DNA of 64,000 nt from Fibrobacter sp. Lineage in GTDB: Bacteria; Fibrobacterota; Fibrobacteria; Fibrobacterales; Fibrobacteraceae. The position numbers and the translations under genes were made by a program. Shown here in pieces: positions 35,757 through 44,499 of this stretch. The DNA is taken from positions 62,001-126,000 of the forward strand of contig JAKSIC010000006.1 of NCBI GenBank assembly GCA_024399015.1, given 5' to 3'. Position 1 is the stretch's first letter. The number at the start of each line of letters is the position of its first letter. Below the pieces are notes generated by a model. That model ran no database searches, was not told the origin of the DNA, and saw only the letters and a program-made list of their open reading frames with translations.

Positions 35757-36248
35757 AAAGCCTCTTAGGTTTTATGTCCATATATCAACGTAGGCACACT
35801 CGTGTCTAATCGAAAAACGTACAAATTTCAATGCTGAAAAAGTAATTTTTGGAAAACAGCGGGCATTTTGTGGAAATAGGGAACCAAACAACTAATGAGC
35901 ACAACTTTGGTACCCCAAAAATTAATTTGTACAAAACAAAATTAAACTATTTGAGTCTCACCGGGGTACTAATGTCACATCACCACCAAATTTAGTGCCC
36001 TACACCCACGCAGAAACACACCCCCAACAACAAATTTCGGTTAATTTGTCCGTAATTCAAGGTACCAAAGGGGTAATCAAAAGCTTTTTAGTACCCCATT
36101 TTGACCAAAACGCCTCTTCAATTTCAGCTTTCAAACCCAATGGAGCCCATTTATCACGAAAAGCGCCTTACCAGCCTCCCCCGCAACAACCCTCATCCTG
36201 AAATTTTCTAAATTTCGGCCCGAAAAGAACTTTTATAAACCTGCGCTC
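35757..36248. other. Gene-free AT-rich region upstream of miaB
   Basis: About 490 bp with no convincing gene. It contains three 7-base copies of GTACCCC or its complement (35910-35916, 35963-35969, 36091-36097), plus GGTACC at 36061 and GGGGTAA at 36070. It may be a regulatory or decayed region. Confidence 0.4.
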
Positions 36249-37574
36249 ATGAAAAAATATTACTTGGCCACTTACGGCTGCCAGATGAACGAATATGACT
36301 CGGCCCTCATTGCCCAGAAGCTGGACATGGAAGGCTGCATGGAAACCGGCGACATTACCGAAGCCGATTTCATTATCGTCAACACCTGCTCCGTTCGCGA
36401 AAAGGCAGAAGACACCGCATTCGCCAACATCAGCAAGTACCGCAAGCTGAAAAAAGCTAACCCGGACTTGAAGGTGGTGGTTTGCGGCTGCATGGCCAAG
36501 AACCGCGGCCCGGAAATTCTCAAGCGACTGAAGGTGGTGAACTACGTCGTAGGTCCGGACCAGTACAAGAATATTCCCGAGTTGCTGCTGGCAGGCCCCG
36601 ATAGCCCGCTGCACAAGACTCACCACCGCATGTTCCTGGACGAGGACATCACCCAGAACTACATCGGCGATTACGCCAAGGTGAAGCACGACTTCAGCAC
36701 CTTCGTTACCATCCAGCGTGGATGCAACAAGCGCTGCAGCTACTGCATCGTACCCTACCTCCGCGGCCCCGAAAAATACCGCGACATGGACGACGTTTTG
36801 ACGGAAGTCAAGAAGGCCGCAGACAAGGGCATTACGGAAGTCATGCTTTTGGGCCAGACGGTGAACGCCTACAAGAACGGCGACCACAATTTTGCAGACC
36901 TGCTTACCTGTGTGTCCGAGATTGGCGGCATTCAGCGCATCCGCTTTACCAGCCCCCATCCCAGGCACTACACCAACGAACTGATTGACGTCCTGCTGAA
37001 CAATCCCAAGGTCTGCCACTACGCCCACATTCCTATCCAGAGCGGTAGCGACAACATGCTGAAGAAGATGCGTCGCCAGCACAACATGGAACAGTACATG
37101 AGCGTCATCGAGCAGCTCCGCAGCAAGGATCCGCTGTACGGTATTTCTACCGACGTGATCTGCGGTTTCGTTGGCGAAACCGACAAGGACTTCGAAGACA
37201 CAATGAAGGCCTTTGAAGCCTGCCAGTTCGACAACGCCTTCATGTTCATCTACAGTCCGCGAAAGGGTACCGAATCCTACAAGGAAACGGAAACCCTTAC
37301 CGCCGAAGAAAAGCTGGCCCGCCACACCCGTCTGGTGGAACTGCAGAACGGCATCACCAAGAAGCGTAACGAGCTGATGATCGGCCGTACCGAGACGCTC
37401 CTTGTGGAAGGTTGCTCCAGCCGTGACGAAAACGAATTCATGGGCAAGACCGACAACTTCAAGAAGGTAATTTTCAAGCCTTCCGAAGGCCGCATCATCA
37501 AGCCGGGCGACTACGTGAAGGTTAAAATTGATGACATCCGCGGATGGACTTTGCGCGGAACACTTTTGGACTAA
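36249..37574 (+). CDS. miaB: MiaB, tRNA-2-methylthio-N6-isopentenyladenosine synthase
   Basis: A 441-residue radical-SAM methylthiotransferase. N-terminal UPF0004 domain with three Cys (TYGCQMNEYDS, NTCSVREKAED, CGCMAKN), a radical-SAM CxxxCxxC (NKRCSYC, with the preceding Cys near 158) and a C-terminal TRAM domain. The NTCSVREKA sequence is typical of MiaB rather than MtaB or RimO. It adds a methylthio group to i6A37 in tRNAs reading UNN codons, using two FeS clusters. Confidence 0.95.
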   Translation: MKKYYLATYGCQMNEYDSALIAQKLDMEGCMETGDITEADFIIVNTCSVREKAEDTAFANISKYRKLKKANPDLKVVVCGCMAKNRGPEILKRLKVVNYVVGPDQYKNIPELLLAGPDSPLHKTHHRMFLDEDITQNYIGDYAKVKHDFSTFVTIQRGCNKRCSYCIVPYLRGPEKYRDMDDVLTEVKKAADKGITEVMLLGQTVNAYKNGDHNFADLLTCVSEIGGIQRIRFTSPHPRHYTNELIDVLLNNPKVCHYAHIPIQSGSDNMLKKMRRQHNMEQYMSVIEQLRSKDPLYGISTDVICGFVGETDKDFEDTMKAFEACQFDNAFMFIYSPRKGTESYKETETLTAEEKLARHTRLVELQNGITKKRNELMIGRTETLLVEGCSSRDENEFMGKTDNFKKVIFKPSEGRIIKPGDYVKVKIDDIRGWTLRGTLLD

Positions 37575-37606
37575 GTTTGATAGATTGAGACTTTGGGAGA
37601 AATAAA

Positions 37607-38704
37607 GTGAAAACTAAACTCGCAGTTCTTTTGTCTACAATGATGGCTGTTTGCGCAGGCGCTCAAACCGCAAAGACCATGGCCGACGCACAAAAGGCCT
37701 ATGTTTCCGGCAACTGGAAGGAAGCCGCCGCCGCTTACGCAGCCGTTTGCCCCAAGGAACCTCAGGACAAGCAGGCCGAATGCTGGTTGTGGAACGTTCT
37801 CGCCCTTTCCCAGACTGGCGAAGCCAAGTCCTTCAAGGAAGCCGGCAAACGTTTGGATAGTTTGATCCAGGTGGTCAATCCGCAGCAGTCCCTCTATTCC
37901 GATTTGCTCATGACCAGTGCCCAGTTCCGTCTTTACCTCGGCAAGTACGACAAGGCTGCAGAACATTTGATTCAGGCCATTGAAACGGCCCACCCCCACC
38001 AGTACGTGGTCCTGCAGAAGGTTTGCCAGGCTGTGAAGACAAAGTTCCACTCCGACGATCTTGCAGAACGTTGCGAAAGTTTGAAGAACCCGCCAGTTGA
38101 ACAGCCCAAGTCCGCAGAAGCAACAGCCGTAGCACCAGCACAGGAAACTCAACCGGCACAGGCAGCAGCCCCGGCTCAGGAAGCACAGCCCGAAGTGGCA
38201 TCTTCTTCGTCTGCGCCCGCACAGGTCGCTCAAGCAGAACAGCCCAAGACTGAACCGGCAAAGGTTGAACAGTCGAAGCCCGAGCCCGCAAAGGTCGCAT
38301 CCTCCAGCAGCGCCGCAGCACCTGCCGCAGTATCTACAGCAGCAGCTCCCGCCTCTTCCGCCGCACCGGCACCCGCAGTACAACCTGCCCAGCCCGCCGC
38401 AGCACCTGCACAAACCGCAGCATCCTCTGCATCAGCAAAGCCCGCAGCAGCTACCGCACCCGCGGCTCAGGAATACTGGGTTCTCCAGTTGGGCGCATTC
38501 GGCGTCAAGGACAACGCAACTTTGCTAGTATCCACCCTCAAGAAGCGCAAGATCCAGGCAAATATTGTGGAACAATTGCGTGGCGAAAGAACTCTCTACC
38601 TTGTCCAGACAGGCCATTTTGCTACCAAGGATGAGGCTGTAGACTACGGTGCAAAGCAACTTGCCCCCTTAAAAGTGGAGTTTCAGCCCCTTTTTAAGAA
38701 ATAA
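37607..38704 (+). CDS. Exported SPOR-domain protein
   Basis: A 365-residue protein starting at GTG 37607 (GGGAG upstream). Signal peptide, helical TPR-like region (about 25-160), a long Ala/Pro/Gln-rich linker (about 165-285) and a C-terminal SPOR domain (YWVLQLGAFGVKDNA through LKVEFQPLF). SPOR domains bind denuded glycan strands of septal peptidoglycan, so it probably acts at division sites or in wall remodelling. It lies 32 bp after miaB. Confidence 0.8.
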   Translation: MKTKLAVLLSTMMAVCAGAQTAKTMADAQKAYVSGNWKEAAAAYAAVCPKEPQDKQAECWLWNVLALSQTGEAKSFKEAGKRLDSLIQVVNPQQSLYSDLLMTSAQFRLYLGKYDKAAEHLIQAIETAHPHQYVVLQKVCQAVKTKFHSDDLAERCESLKNPPVEQPKSAEATAVAPAQETQPAQAAAPAQEAQPEVASSSSAPAQVAQAEQPKTEPAKVEQSKPEPAKVASSSSAAAPAAVSTAAAPASSAAPAPAVQPAQPAAAPAQTAASSASAKPAAATAPAAQEYWVLQLGAFGVKDNATLLVSTLKKRKIQANIVEQLRGERTLYLVQTGHFATKDEAVDYGAKQLAPLKVEFQPLFKK

Positions 38705-38781
38705 TTTTACATAAAAGGGCTTTTTTTTAACGTTTTCACCTACAAAAAAACGAAAACTGTTCTATATTTGATGCAACCCCA

Positions 38782-38865
38782 GCCGGGGTGGTGAAATTGG
38801 TAGACGCGCCGGACTCAAAATCCGGTAGAGGTGACTCTGTGAGGGTTCGATTCCCTCCCCCGGCA
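38782..38865 (+). tRNA. tRNA-Leu, anticodon CAA
   Basis: An 84-base class II tRNA. Acceptor GCCGGGG/CCCCGGC, anticodon stem CCGGA/TCCGG with loop CTCAAAA giving CAA (codon TTG), a long variable arm (TAGAGGTGACTCTGT) and T-loop TTCGATT. Discriminator A, CCA not encoded. TATATTTG lies 12 bases upstream of the mature 5-prime end. Confidence 0.93.
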
Positions 38866-38890
38866 TTAAAGGATTGAAGGAAGAAAAATC

Positions 38891-39610
38891 ATGTTGAATT
38901 GGCGTAAATCCATTGCGGCTGTACTCCTTTGCGGGTCCTTCGTGTTCGCCCAATATGATGACGAAGCTTCCTCTGAGAGCTACTCCTACGGCTCTGATGA
39001 AATCGCCGAAGAATCCGTTGGCGAAGCAACTGCTTCCGATGATGAATGGAAGGGTTTCAATTACGAAGAATTGGGTCTTACCCAGTGGGAATTCCAGCAA
39101 GCAAAGCAAGAAGGCATCACTCGCGACAAGTTGACTCGACTTGTTGAACTCGGTGTTCGTCCTTCCGAATACATTCAGAAGCCCTGGGAAAAGATGGGCG
39201 TTTCTGAAGAAGAATGGCTCGGCAAGCGTTCCAACGGTCTCGAAGATGCAGACATCGACCGTTCCTACCGCAATCGTAGCGGAAACCAGGATCTCGCCTA
39301 CCTCTCCCTCTTGGTACCTTCCCTCTATCAGTGGAAGACCGAAAACTCCACCAAGGCTATCTGGATGGACGTTCTTTGGGTAGCAAGCGTTGGTGCAACA
39401 GTTTATCTCGCAGCTTCCGGTGAAACTTACTGGTGGTACGGCCTGATCGCTGTAGCTGGCGCACACATCTGGTCCTTTGCCGACGCATTCTTCGGCAGCC
39501 AGTGGGACAGCAACCCGGACGCAAACCGTTTCAGCTACGGCGTCCTTCCGACTCCTGCTAGCGACAACGCAAGCGTAGGCGTTACCGGCTTCTTTAACGT
39601 TAAGTTCTAA
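38891..39610 (+). CDS. Exported protein with acidic N-region and C-terminal membrane segments, unrecognised
   Basis: A 239-residue protein: signal peptide (VFAQ, about 21), an acidic Ser/Glu/Asp-rich stretch (about 22-55), a helical region with short repeated motifs ([21 protein letters not shown]), and two hydrophobic segments (about 155-190). No family was recognised. AAGGAAG precedes the ATG, and the gene begins 25 bp after tRNA-Leu, perhaps in the same transcript; panD follows after 8 bp. Confidence 0.6.
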   Translation: MLNWRKSIAAVLLCGSFVFAQYDDEASSESYSYGSDEIAEESVGEATASDDEWKGFNYEELGLTQWEFQQAKQEGITRDKLTRLVELGVRPSEYIQKPWEKMGVSEEEWLGKRSNGLEDADIDRSYRNRSGNQDLAYLSLLVPSLYQWKTENSTKAIWMDVLWVASVGATVYLAASGETYWWYGLIAVAGAHIWSFADAFFGSQWDSNPDANRFSYGVLPTPASDNASVGVTGFFNVKF

Positions 39611-39618
39611 GCTCTATC

Positions 39619-39966
39619 ATGCAGCTGGAATTACTTAAAGCCAAAATCCATCGAGCAACAGTTACTGACGCAAACCTCAACTATGAGGGTTCCATCACTA
39701 TTGCCCGCGATCTGATGGATGCCGCAGGAATCCTCCCCTTTGAAAAGGTCGGTGTACTTGATGTGAACAACGGTTCCCGCCTCGACACCTACGTTATCGA
39801 AGGCCCTGCAAAGTCTGGCGTCATCTGCCTCAACGGTGCCGCTGCTCGACTGGTTCAGCCTGGCGACTTGGTTATCATCGTTGCCTACGCAACCATGAGC
39901 GAAGAAGAAGCCAAGACCTGGAAGCCCACCGTCATCCACGTCAACGGCAAGAACGAAATCGTTTAA
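39619..39966 (+). CDS. panD: Aspartate 1-decarboxylase
   Basis: A 115-residue pyruvoyl enzyme making beta-alanine for pantothenate and CoA. The self-cleavage site Gly24-Ser25 lies in YEGSITI; Lys9 (AKIHRA), Arg54 (SRLDTY) and Tyr58 (TYVIEG) are where PanD has them, and NGAAARL follows. Length is typical. It lies 8 bp after the preceding gene and is followed by a terminator. Confidence 0.95.
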   Translation: MQLELLKAKIHRATVTDANLNYEGSITIARDLMDAAGILPFEKVGVLDVNNGSRLDTYVIEGPAKSGVICLNGAAARLVQPGDLVIIVAYATMSEEEAKTWKPTVIHVNGKNEIV

Positions 39967-39990
39967 GACCTACTCAACAGTTCGGAATTA

Positions 39991-40020
39991 AAGGCGTTTG
40001 GCACTGGCCGACGCCTTTTT
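39991..40020 (+). terminator. Terminator after panD, overlapping a promoter
   Basis: Stem AAGGCGTTTGG/CCGACGCCTT with an internal mismatch, then T5. TTGGCA inside its left arm can act as the -35 of the next gene. Confidence 0.7.
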
Positions 40021-40027
40021 CTATATT
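39998..40027 (+). promoter_or_regulatory. Promoter within the panD terminator
   Basis: TTGGCA (39998-40003), 18 bp, TATATT (40022-40027), then 6 bases to the ATG at 40034. It predicts a leaderless mRNA. Confidence 0.5.
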
Positions 40028-40033
40028 CCAATC

Positions 40034-40612
40034 ATGCGTCATTGGCCCTTTATCTTGTGTCTGTTTTTAGCCGTATCCGCATCCTTTGGAGAACCGTCCA
40101 AGGATAGTTCCACGGCATCGACACAAGCAGTTTCTGCAGACGCACCAGAAGATACGGTCTATATGGTTTATGACAGCGGCATTCCCTGGAACAGAGAACA
40201 CTTTGATCCAGCCCGTCTGTACAAGCATGAAACCTTTGACCAGGCATTGAAAGCAGCCTACACTTACTCCATCAATTTCGTGGGCGGAAGTTTCGGAACT
40301 TTCGCATCCCAGAGTTTCATGGCACATCTGGCTTACGAATTTTCACCGGACCTTCACCTCTATGCAGATCTTGGAATTTGGATGCCTATGTACGCCAATC
40401 TCAAGTTCGGAGCATCCATAGCCAAGGAAGACGTCAGACAAGGCCGAGTCCAGTTCATCCTTCCCGATATAGAACTGGAATACAAGCCCTCGGAAAACAC
40501 CAGTCTTCGCCTCATGTTCATCAATGAAAGAGACGCAATCAAGGCTTACGGGCCTAGAAGATACTACTACGGCCACTGCGACGGCTGGAGAAATTCTATC
40601 TTTTGCCCGTGA
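40034..40612 (+). CDS. Small exported protein, barrel-like, unknown
   Basis: A 192-residue protein with signal peptide (about 19 residues, ending SASFG), a Ser/Thr linker and then amphipathic strands (VGGSFGTFASQSFMAHLAYEFSPDLHLYADLGIW). It resembles a short outer-membrane barrel or a fragment of one. It ends in Cys-Pro with overlap to the next gene. I chose the ATG at 40034 because the signal peptide begins there. Confidence 0.6.
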   Translation: MRHWPFILCLFLAVSASFGEPSKDSSTASTQAVSADAPEDTVYMVYDSGIPWNREHFDPARLYKHETFDQALKAAYTYSINFVGGSFGTFASQSFMAHLAYEFSPDLHLYADLGIWMPMYANLKFGASIAKEDVRQGRVQFILPDIELEYKPSENTSLRLMFINERDAIKAYGPRRYYYGHCDGWRNSIFCP

Positions 40613-41010
40613 AAATGCGACTAATCATTTGCCTTATTTTTTTCCTTGTGTTTGCCGGTTGCGAAGAAGAAAAAGCGCAGCCCCAAAAGGTGCAGGAAAT
40701 CAAGCGCACCTACAAAGGTGACGTGGAGCTTTTGAATAGTTGCGGTATGCCCGGCGCAGCCGCCAAGATGAAGGTGTATCTCCGAGACAACGGTTTTGAC
40801 GTAGTCAGCACACGCAACGACATCGTTCAAAACTACGAACAGACCGTCCTTGTCCTCAGAAACCCGGAATGGGAAGGCGCTCAAGCCTTGGCCAAGGCCC
40901 TCAAGACGGACAATGTCATGACCGTTATCAGCAAGAGAGCCCTGGTTGACGCGTCAGTGTATATCGGAAAGGATTTAAATCAAATAGTAGAACCCGAACA
41001 GGGAGAATAA
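40609..41010 (+). CDS. Lipoprotein with LytR_C-like domain
   Basis: A 133-residue protein with lipobox FAGC. The mature part matches the LytR C-terminal domain pattern: VELLNSCGMPGAAAKMKVYLRDNGFDVV, then a YEQTVLVLR strand and ending near DASVYIGKD. The domain is found in wall-related proteins; function unclear. The start is GTG 40609 (GTGA overlap with the preceding stop) or ATG 40615. The gene lies 1 bp upstream of rsfS. Confidence 0.65.
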   Translation: MKMRLIICLIFFLVFAGCEEEKAQPQKVQEIKRTYKGDVELLNSCGMPGAAAKMKVYLRDNGFDVVSTRNDIVQNYEQTVLVLRNPEWEGAQALAKALKTDNVMTVISKRALVDASVYIGKDLNQIVEPEQGE

Positions 41011-41011
41011 A

Positions 41012-41428
41012 ATGACAACTAAGAAGCTAGACTTGCCGGAATCCATCCAGCTTGGCGCAAGCATTCTGTTCGAGCTCCGCGCTCAGGACATCCAGCTCAT
41101 CGACCTTCGCGGCATCAAGGACGTAACGGACTACTTCCTGATTGCAACTTGCGAAAGCGAAGCTCAGATGCAGGCTATTCTGAACGAACTCCACAAGGAA
41201 TTCAAGTCCAACAAGATTCCTACCGTTGGCGTTGAATACAAGGAAGGCGTTCGTTGGGCAGTGTTCGATGCTGGTCTCGACCTGATGGTCCACCTCTTCG
41301 AAGAAGAAAAGCGTGCTGAAATTTCCCTTGACCGCCTCTACGCCGACGGCAAGATTGTAACACTGGAAGAAAAGGACTTCGTCAAGAAGACCGAAACCAA
41401 GAAGAGTGACGACAATGAACTCGTTTGA
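41012..41428 (+). CDS. rsfS: Ribosomal silencing factor RsfS
   Basis: A 138-residue protein with the conserved RsfS core: DIQLIDLRGIKDVTDYFLIATCESEAQMQAI and WAVFDAGLDLMVHLFEEEKR. RsfS binds ribosomal protein uL14 and blocks subunit joining under starvation. The charged C-terminal tail overlaps the start of argS by 14 bp, so the two are co-translated. Confidence 0.92.
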   Translation: MTTKKLDLPESIQLGASILFELRAQDIQLIDLRGIKDVTDYFLIATCESEAQMQAILNELHKEFKSNKIPTVGVEYKEGVRWAVFDAGLDLMVHLFEEEKRAEISLDRLYADGKIVTLEEKDFVKKTETKKSDDNELV

Positions 41429-43127
41429 GCAAGAAATCGCAAACGCATTGGCTGCTACAGGCTCCTTCGAAGCAGACGCAGCTCTCAAGCTTATCTCTGT
41501 GCCGCCTGATACCACGCACGGCAACTTCACCATTCCTTGCTTCTCCCTCGCAAAGGTGATGCGCAAGGCTCCGAAGATGATCGCCGAAGACTTGGCCGCA
41601 CAGGTCAAGCTCCCCGCAGGTCTTTCCAAGGTTGAAGCTGTTAACGGCTACCTGAACTTCTTTATCGACCGCGGCTTCCTCGCCAAGTCTACCTTGGATG
41701 AAATCGCTGCCAAGGGTTTGAACTACGGCCATCAGGATTCCAACGGCAAAGTTGTTTGCATTGACTTCAGCTCCCCCAACATCGGTAAGGAATTGGCATT
41801 CCATCACCTCCGCTCTACCATGATTGGTAACTCCCTCAGCCGCATCTACAAGGCTGCAGGTTACAAGGTGGAACGCATCAACCACTTGGGCGACTGGGGC
41901 ACAGCTTTCGGTAAGCTCATCGTCATGTACTTGCGCGAAAAGCTTCCTACCGACCAAGCAACCCTCGACGCTCTCACCGTCAAGGAACTGAACATCCTTT
42001 ACGCCGCCTTCTCCAAGGCTTCCAAGGAAGAACCGGGTCTGGAAGACGAAGCACGCGCCGCATTTACCAAGCTGGAACAGGGTGACGAATTCTACCGCAC
42101 TCTGTGGACCGCTTTCCGCGCCGCCACCCTCAAGGAACTCATGCGCATTTACGACATGATGGGTGTTGGCTTCGACCACTACACTGGCGAATCCTTCTTT
42201 GAAGACAAGATTCCCGCCATCCTGGACGAACTCCGCGAAAAGAATTTGATGGTGAAGTCCAACGAACTGGACGTGGTGATGCTGGACGAATTCGATTTGA
42301 ATCCCTGTCTCATCCGCAAGAGCGATGGTTCTACTTTGTACGCAACCCGCGACTTGGCTGCAGCAAATTACCGCATGAAGGAATACAACTTCGACAAGTG
42401 CCTTTATGTTGTGGACCTCGGTCAGGCTCTCCACTTCAAGCAGGTGTTCCACGTGTTGAAGAAGATGGGTCGTGAATGGTACACCAACATGTACCACATT
42501 CCCTTTGGCGTTATCCTCCAGATGGTGGACGGCAAGTGGGAAAAGGGCAAGACCCGTACAGGTACCGCAAGCCTTTTGCGCGACGTTATCGACGCAGCCC
42601 AGAAGAAGATTTTGGAATTCATTGACCAGAAGAATCCGGAATTGGAAAACAAGGAACTTATCGCCCGTCAGATCGGTATCAGCGCCCTCACCTTCAACGA
42701 CTTGAAGAACAGCCGCTTGAAGGACGTCCGCTTCGACTGGGATGCAGTGATGAGCTTCGAAGGCGACACTGGTCCATACGTTCAGAACGCACACGTGCGC
42801 CTCTGCAGCATTATGCGTAAGGCTGGTTACACCGTTAACGTTTCCGACGTTGACTACGCACAGCTCACCGATGACCATGCCTACAACTTGATCAACATCC
42901 TCGCAAAGAAGGGTGACAAGATTCTCGCTGCTGTCAAGGACGACGAACCCAGCGTTCTCGCCCAGTACGCATTGGAAATCGCAGAAGCCGCACACAAGTT
43001 CATCCACGAAGACCGCGTGCTCGGCAGTGCTGAAGAAAAGTCCCGCCTGTTCCTCGTACAGTCTACCCAGATTGTGCTTGAAAACGTCCTGGACCTCCTC
43101 GGCCTCTTCCCGATTCGCCAGATGTAA
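41415..43127 (+). CDS. argS: Arginyl-tRNA synthetase
   Basis: A 570-residue class I synthetase with the ArgRS N-terminal (Add-1) domain, catalytic core and anticodon-binding C-terminal domain ending LFPIRQM. The HIGH region reads SPNIGKELAFHHLRST, so the first His is Ala and Gly is His. The KMSK loop is replaced by KGKTRTGTASLL, which is less odd since many ArgRS lack KMSK. The ATG at 41415 is preferred over an in-frame GTG at 41406. A heptamer tract starts right after the stop. Confidence 0.93.
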   Translation: MNSFEQEIANALAATGSFEADAALKLISVPPDTTHGNFTIPCFSLAKVMRKAPKMIAEDLAAQVKLPAGLSKVEAVNGYLNFFIDRGFLAKSTLDEIAAKGLNYGHQDSNGKVVCIDFSSPNIGKELAFHHLRSTMIGNSLSRIYKAAGYKVERINHLGDWGTAFGKLIVMYLREKLPTDQATLDALTVKELNILYAAFSKASKEEPGLEDEARAAFTKLEQGDEFYRTLWTAFRAATLKELMRIYDMMGVGFDHYTGESFFEDKIPAILDELREKNLMVKSNELDVVMLDEFDLNPCLIRKSDGSTLYATRDLAAANYRMKEYNFDKCLYVVDLGQALHFKQVFHVLKKMGREWYTNMYHIPFGVILQMVDGKWEKGKTRTGTASLLRDVIDAAQKKILEFIDQKNPELENKELIARQIGISALTFNDLKNSRLKDVRFDWDAVMSFEGDTGPYVQNAHVRLCSIMRKAGYTVNVSDVDYAQLTDDHAYNLINILAKKGDKILAAVKDDEPSVLAQYALEIAEAAHKFIHEDRVLGSAEEKSRLFLVQSTQIVLENVLDLLGLFPIRQM

Positions 43128-43131
43128 GCAA

Positions 43132-43180
43132 GCTGTGAGTATTGAGCTATGAGCCGTGAGCTACACTGTTCACTGTTCAC
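43132..43180. repeat. Heptamer-phased tract D
   Basis: Seven units, four bases after the argS stop: gctgtga, gtattga, gctatga, gccgtga, gctacac, tgttcac, tgttcac. This is the longest tract. The last two units are identical and are complementary to the gtga type of the first units. Confidence 0.82.
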
Positions 43181-43187
43181 GAAAAAA

Positions 43188-43216
43188 AACGAGAGCCAAA
43201 AGCTCTCGTTTTTTTA
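43188..43216. terminator. Bidirectional terminator after argS
   Basis: AACGAGAGC/GCTCTCGTT stem (43188-43210) with a CAAAA loop, an A-run before it and a T-run after it, between convergent genes. Confidence 0.85.
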
Positions 43217-43242
43217 AACCTTAGTTAGCCCAAGGCTCGCGT

Positions 43243-44370
43243 TTAGTCCCCGTTGATGCAACGGACAGAGTAAGCGTTGGTCTTGTTAGGCACCAATTGA
43301 CGAACCATCTGGTCACTCATACGGCCCATGGACCAGAGCCAAATGGTTTCGTTACGGCCATTCTGTGCAGACCAGAAACCGGCATATTCGCCCATGTCTT
43401 CGTAACGGACAGTGGACTTACCGATAACCTTACGATAGCCGGAAGAGAAAATAGAGAAACCGTATTCGTCGGTGCCGCCGCCACCCTGCCAACCAGTAGT
43501 AGCCTTCATCTTGCTAGCGAACTTTTCGCACTTGTCCACGCCATCGTAGCAATGGGTAAGGCCAGTCAGCAAATCATGCCATTCGCGGTCGCGGGGCAAA
43601 TGCCAACCCGTCGGGCAAGCCTTGCGGGCACCTTCCAAATCGTAAAGACGACCACTGCGCATGCAGTAGGAATCCTTGTCTTCGTAGCACCAGGAATGAC
43701 CATCTACATTGTAGTTTGCATTCTGAGCAAACCATTCACGACCTTCCACCTTGATAGTGCGATAAACCTGACCATCGCGGGGATCCTTGAAGAAACCGGA
43801 AACTTCACGAAGAGCGGCGCGGCGTTCCTGTTCAGCCTTACGGAATTCAGCAACCTGCTTACGCTGATACTTTTCACGGCCTTCCAATTCAGAAGCCCAT
43901 GCTGCCTGAGCCTGGGGATCGGTAAACTTGATCTTAAGATCGCTCAAGGCGTAAAGATCGTCACCGCAAGCAAGGTCTACACCAGCAATATTGATGATGT
44001 ACTGAGATTCAGACTTGTTCTTGCCCTTGCCGGAAGTAAATGTGCGAGGCTTATCGAAGTAGGAAATCCAAGCTTCCTTGGTGCTGTTGCAGTCGCCTTC
44101 GAAATCAGTCTTTTCGATTCTGTCTGCAGGAACAGTCATGTTACCAGCAACGGAGAATGCGAACAAACTATCGCTTACCTTGAAGGAAACCGGCTGAACA
44201 CTCTGGTAATGAGTGTACTTGCCGAGGCGGATATTGCCTTCAATTTTTGCTGAGGTATAGTCGCCTTCACCTTCTGCCTTATAGATTGCATCCCAGGTTT
44301 TCGGCGGAATAGCAAAAGCGCCAACAGCGGAAACACCGAGAATAGCAATAAGAGTCTTTTTGAAATTCAT
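43243..44370 (-). CDS. Exported protein with Fibrobacter succinogenes major paralogous (FISUMP) domain
   Basis: A 375-residue protein: signal peptide (GAFA), an unrecognised domain with Cys pairs (about 25-150), a charged helical linker (about 160-195) and a C-terminal FISUMP domain. The domain is recognised by DPRDGQVYRTIKVEGREWFAQNANY, GRLYDLEGARKACPTGWHLP and GFWSAQ. This paralogous domain is typical of Fibrobacter surface proteins; its role is unknown. I chose the ATG at 44370; an ATG four codons upstream (44382) is possible. It is divergent from purU. Confidence 0.8.
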   Translation of the reverse strand: MNFKKTLIAILGVSAVGAFAIPPKTWDAIYKAEGEGDYTSAKIEGNIRLGKYTHYQSVQPVSFKVSDSLFAFSVAGNMTVPADRIEKTDFEGDCNSTKEAWISYFDKPRTFTSGKGKNKSESQYIINIAGVDLACGDDLYALSDLKIKFTDPQAQAAWASELEGREKYQRKQVAEFRKAEQERRAALREVSGFFKDPRDGQVYRTIKVEGREWFAQNANYNVDGHSWCYEDKDSYCMRSGRLYDLEGARKACPTGWHLPRDREWHDLLTGLTHCYDGVDKCEKFASKMKATTGWQGGGGTDEYGFSIFSSGYRKVIGKSTVRYEDMGEYAGFWSAQNGRNETIWLWSMGRMSDQMVRQLVPNKTNAYSVRCINGD

Positions 44371-44499
44371 TTTTGATCTCATCCTAAATTTAAGACAAGG
44401 TCAAAATTAGCTTATTTCAACCCTAGATTAAAGTATTTTTTTGGTAACCTTGTATAATTCCGTTGTAGTAGTTACATAATTTTTTCTAGTTTTTTCAGC

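Noticed and set aside
35995-36201. 68-codon plus-strand frame upstream of miaB
   Set aside because: Pro/Gln/His-rich, no ribosome site, in a motif-repeat region; not gene-like.
41382-43007. 541-codon minus-strand frame opposite argS
   Set aside because: Same reason: a long antisense shadow of a codon-biased housekeeping gene.
44453-44458. TATAAT upstream of purU
   Set aside because: A good -10 hexamer, but no acceptable -35 at 16-18 bp and 41 bases from the ATG; too weak to list as a promoter.
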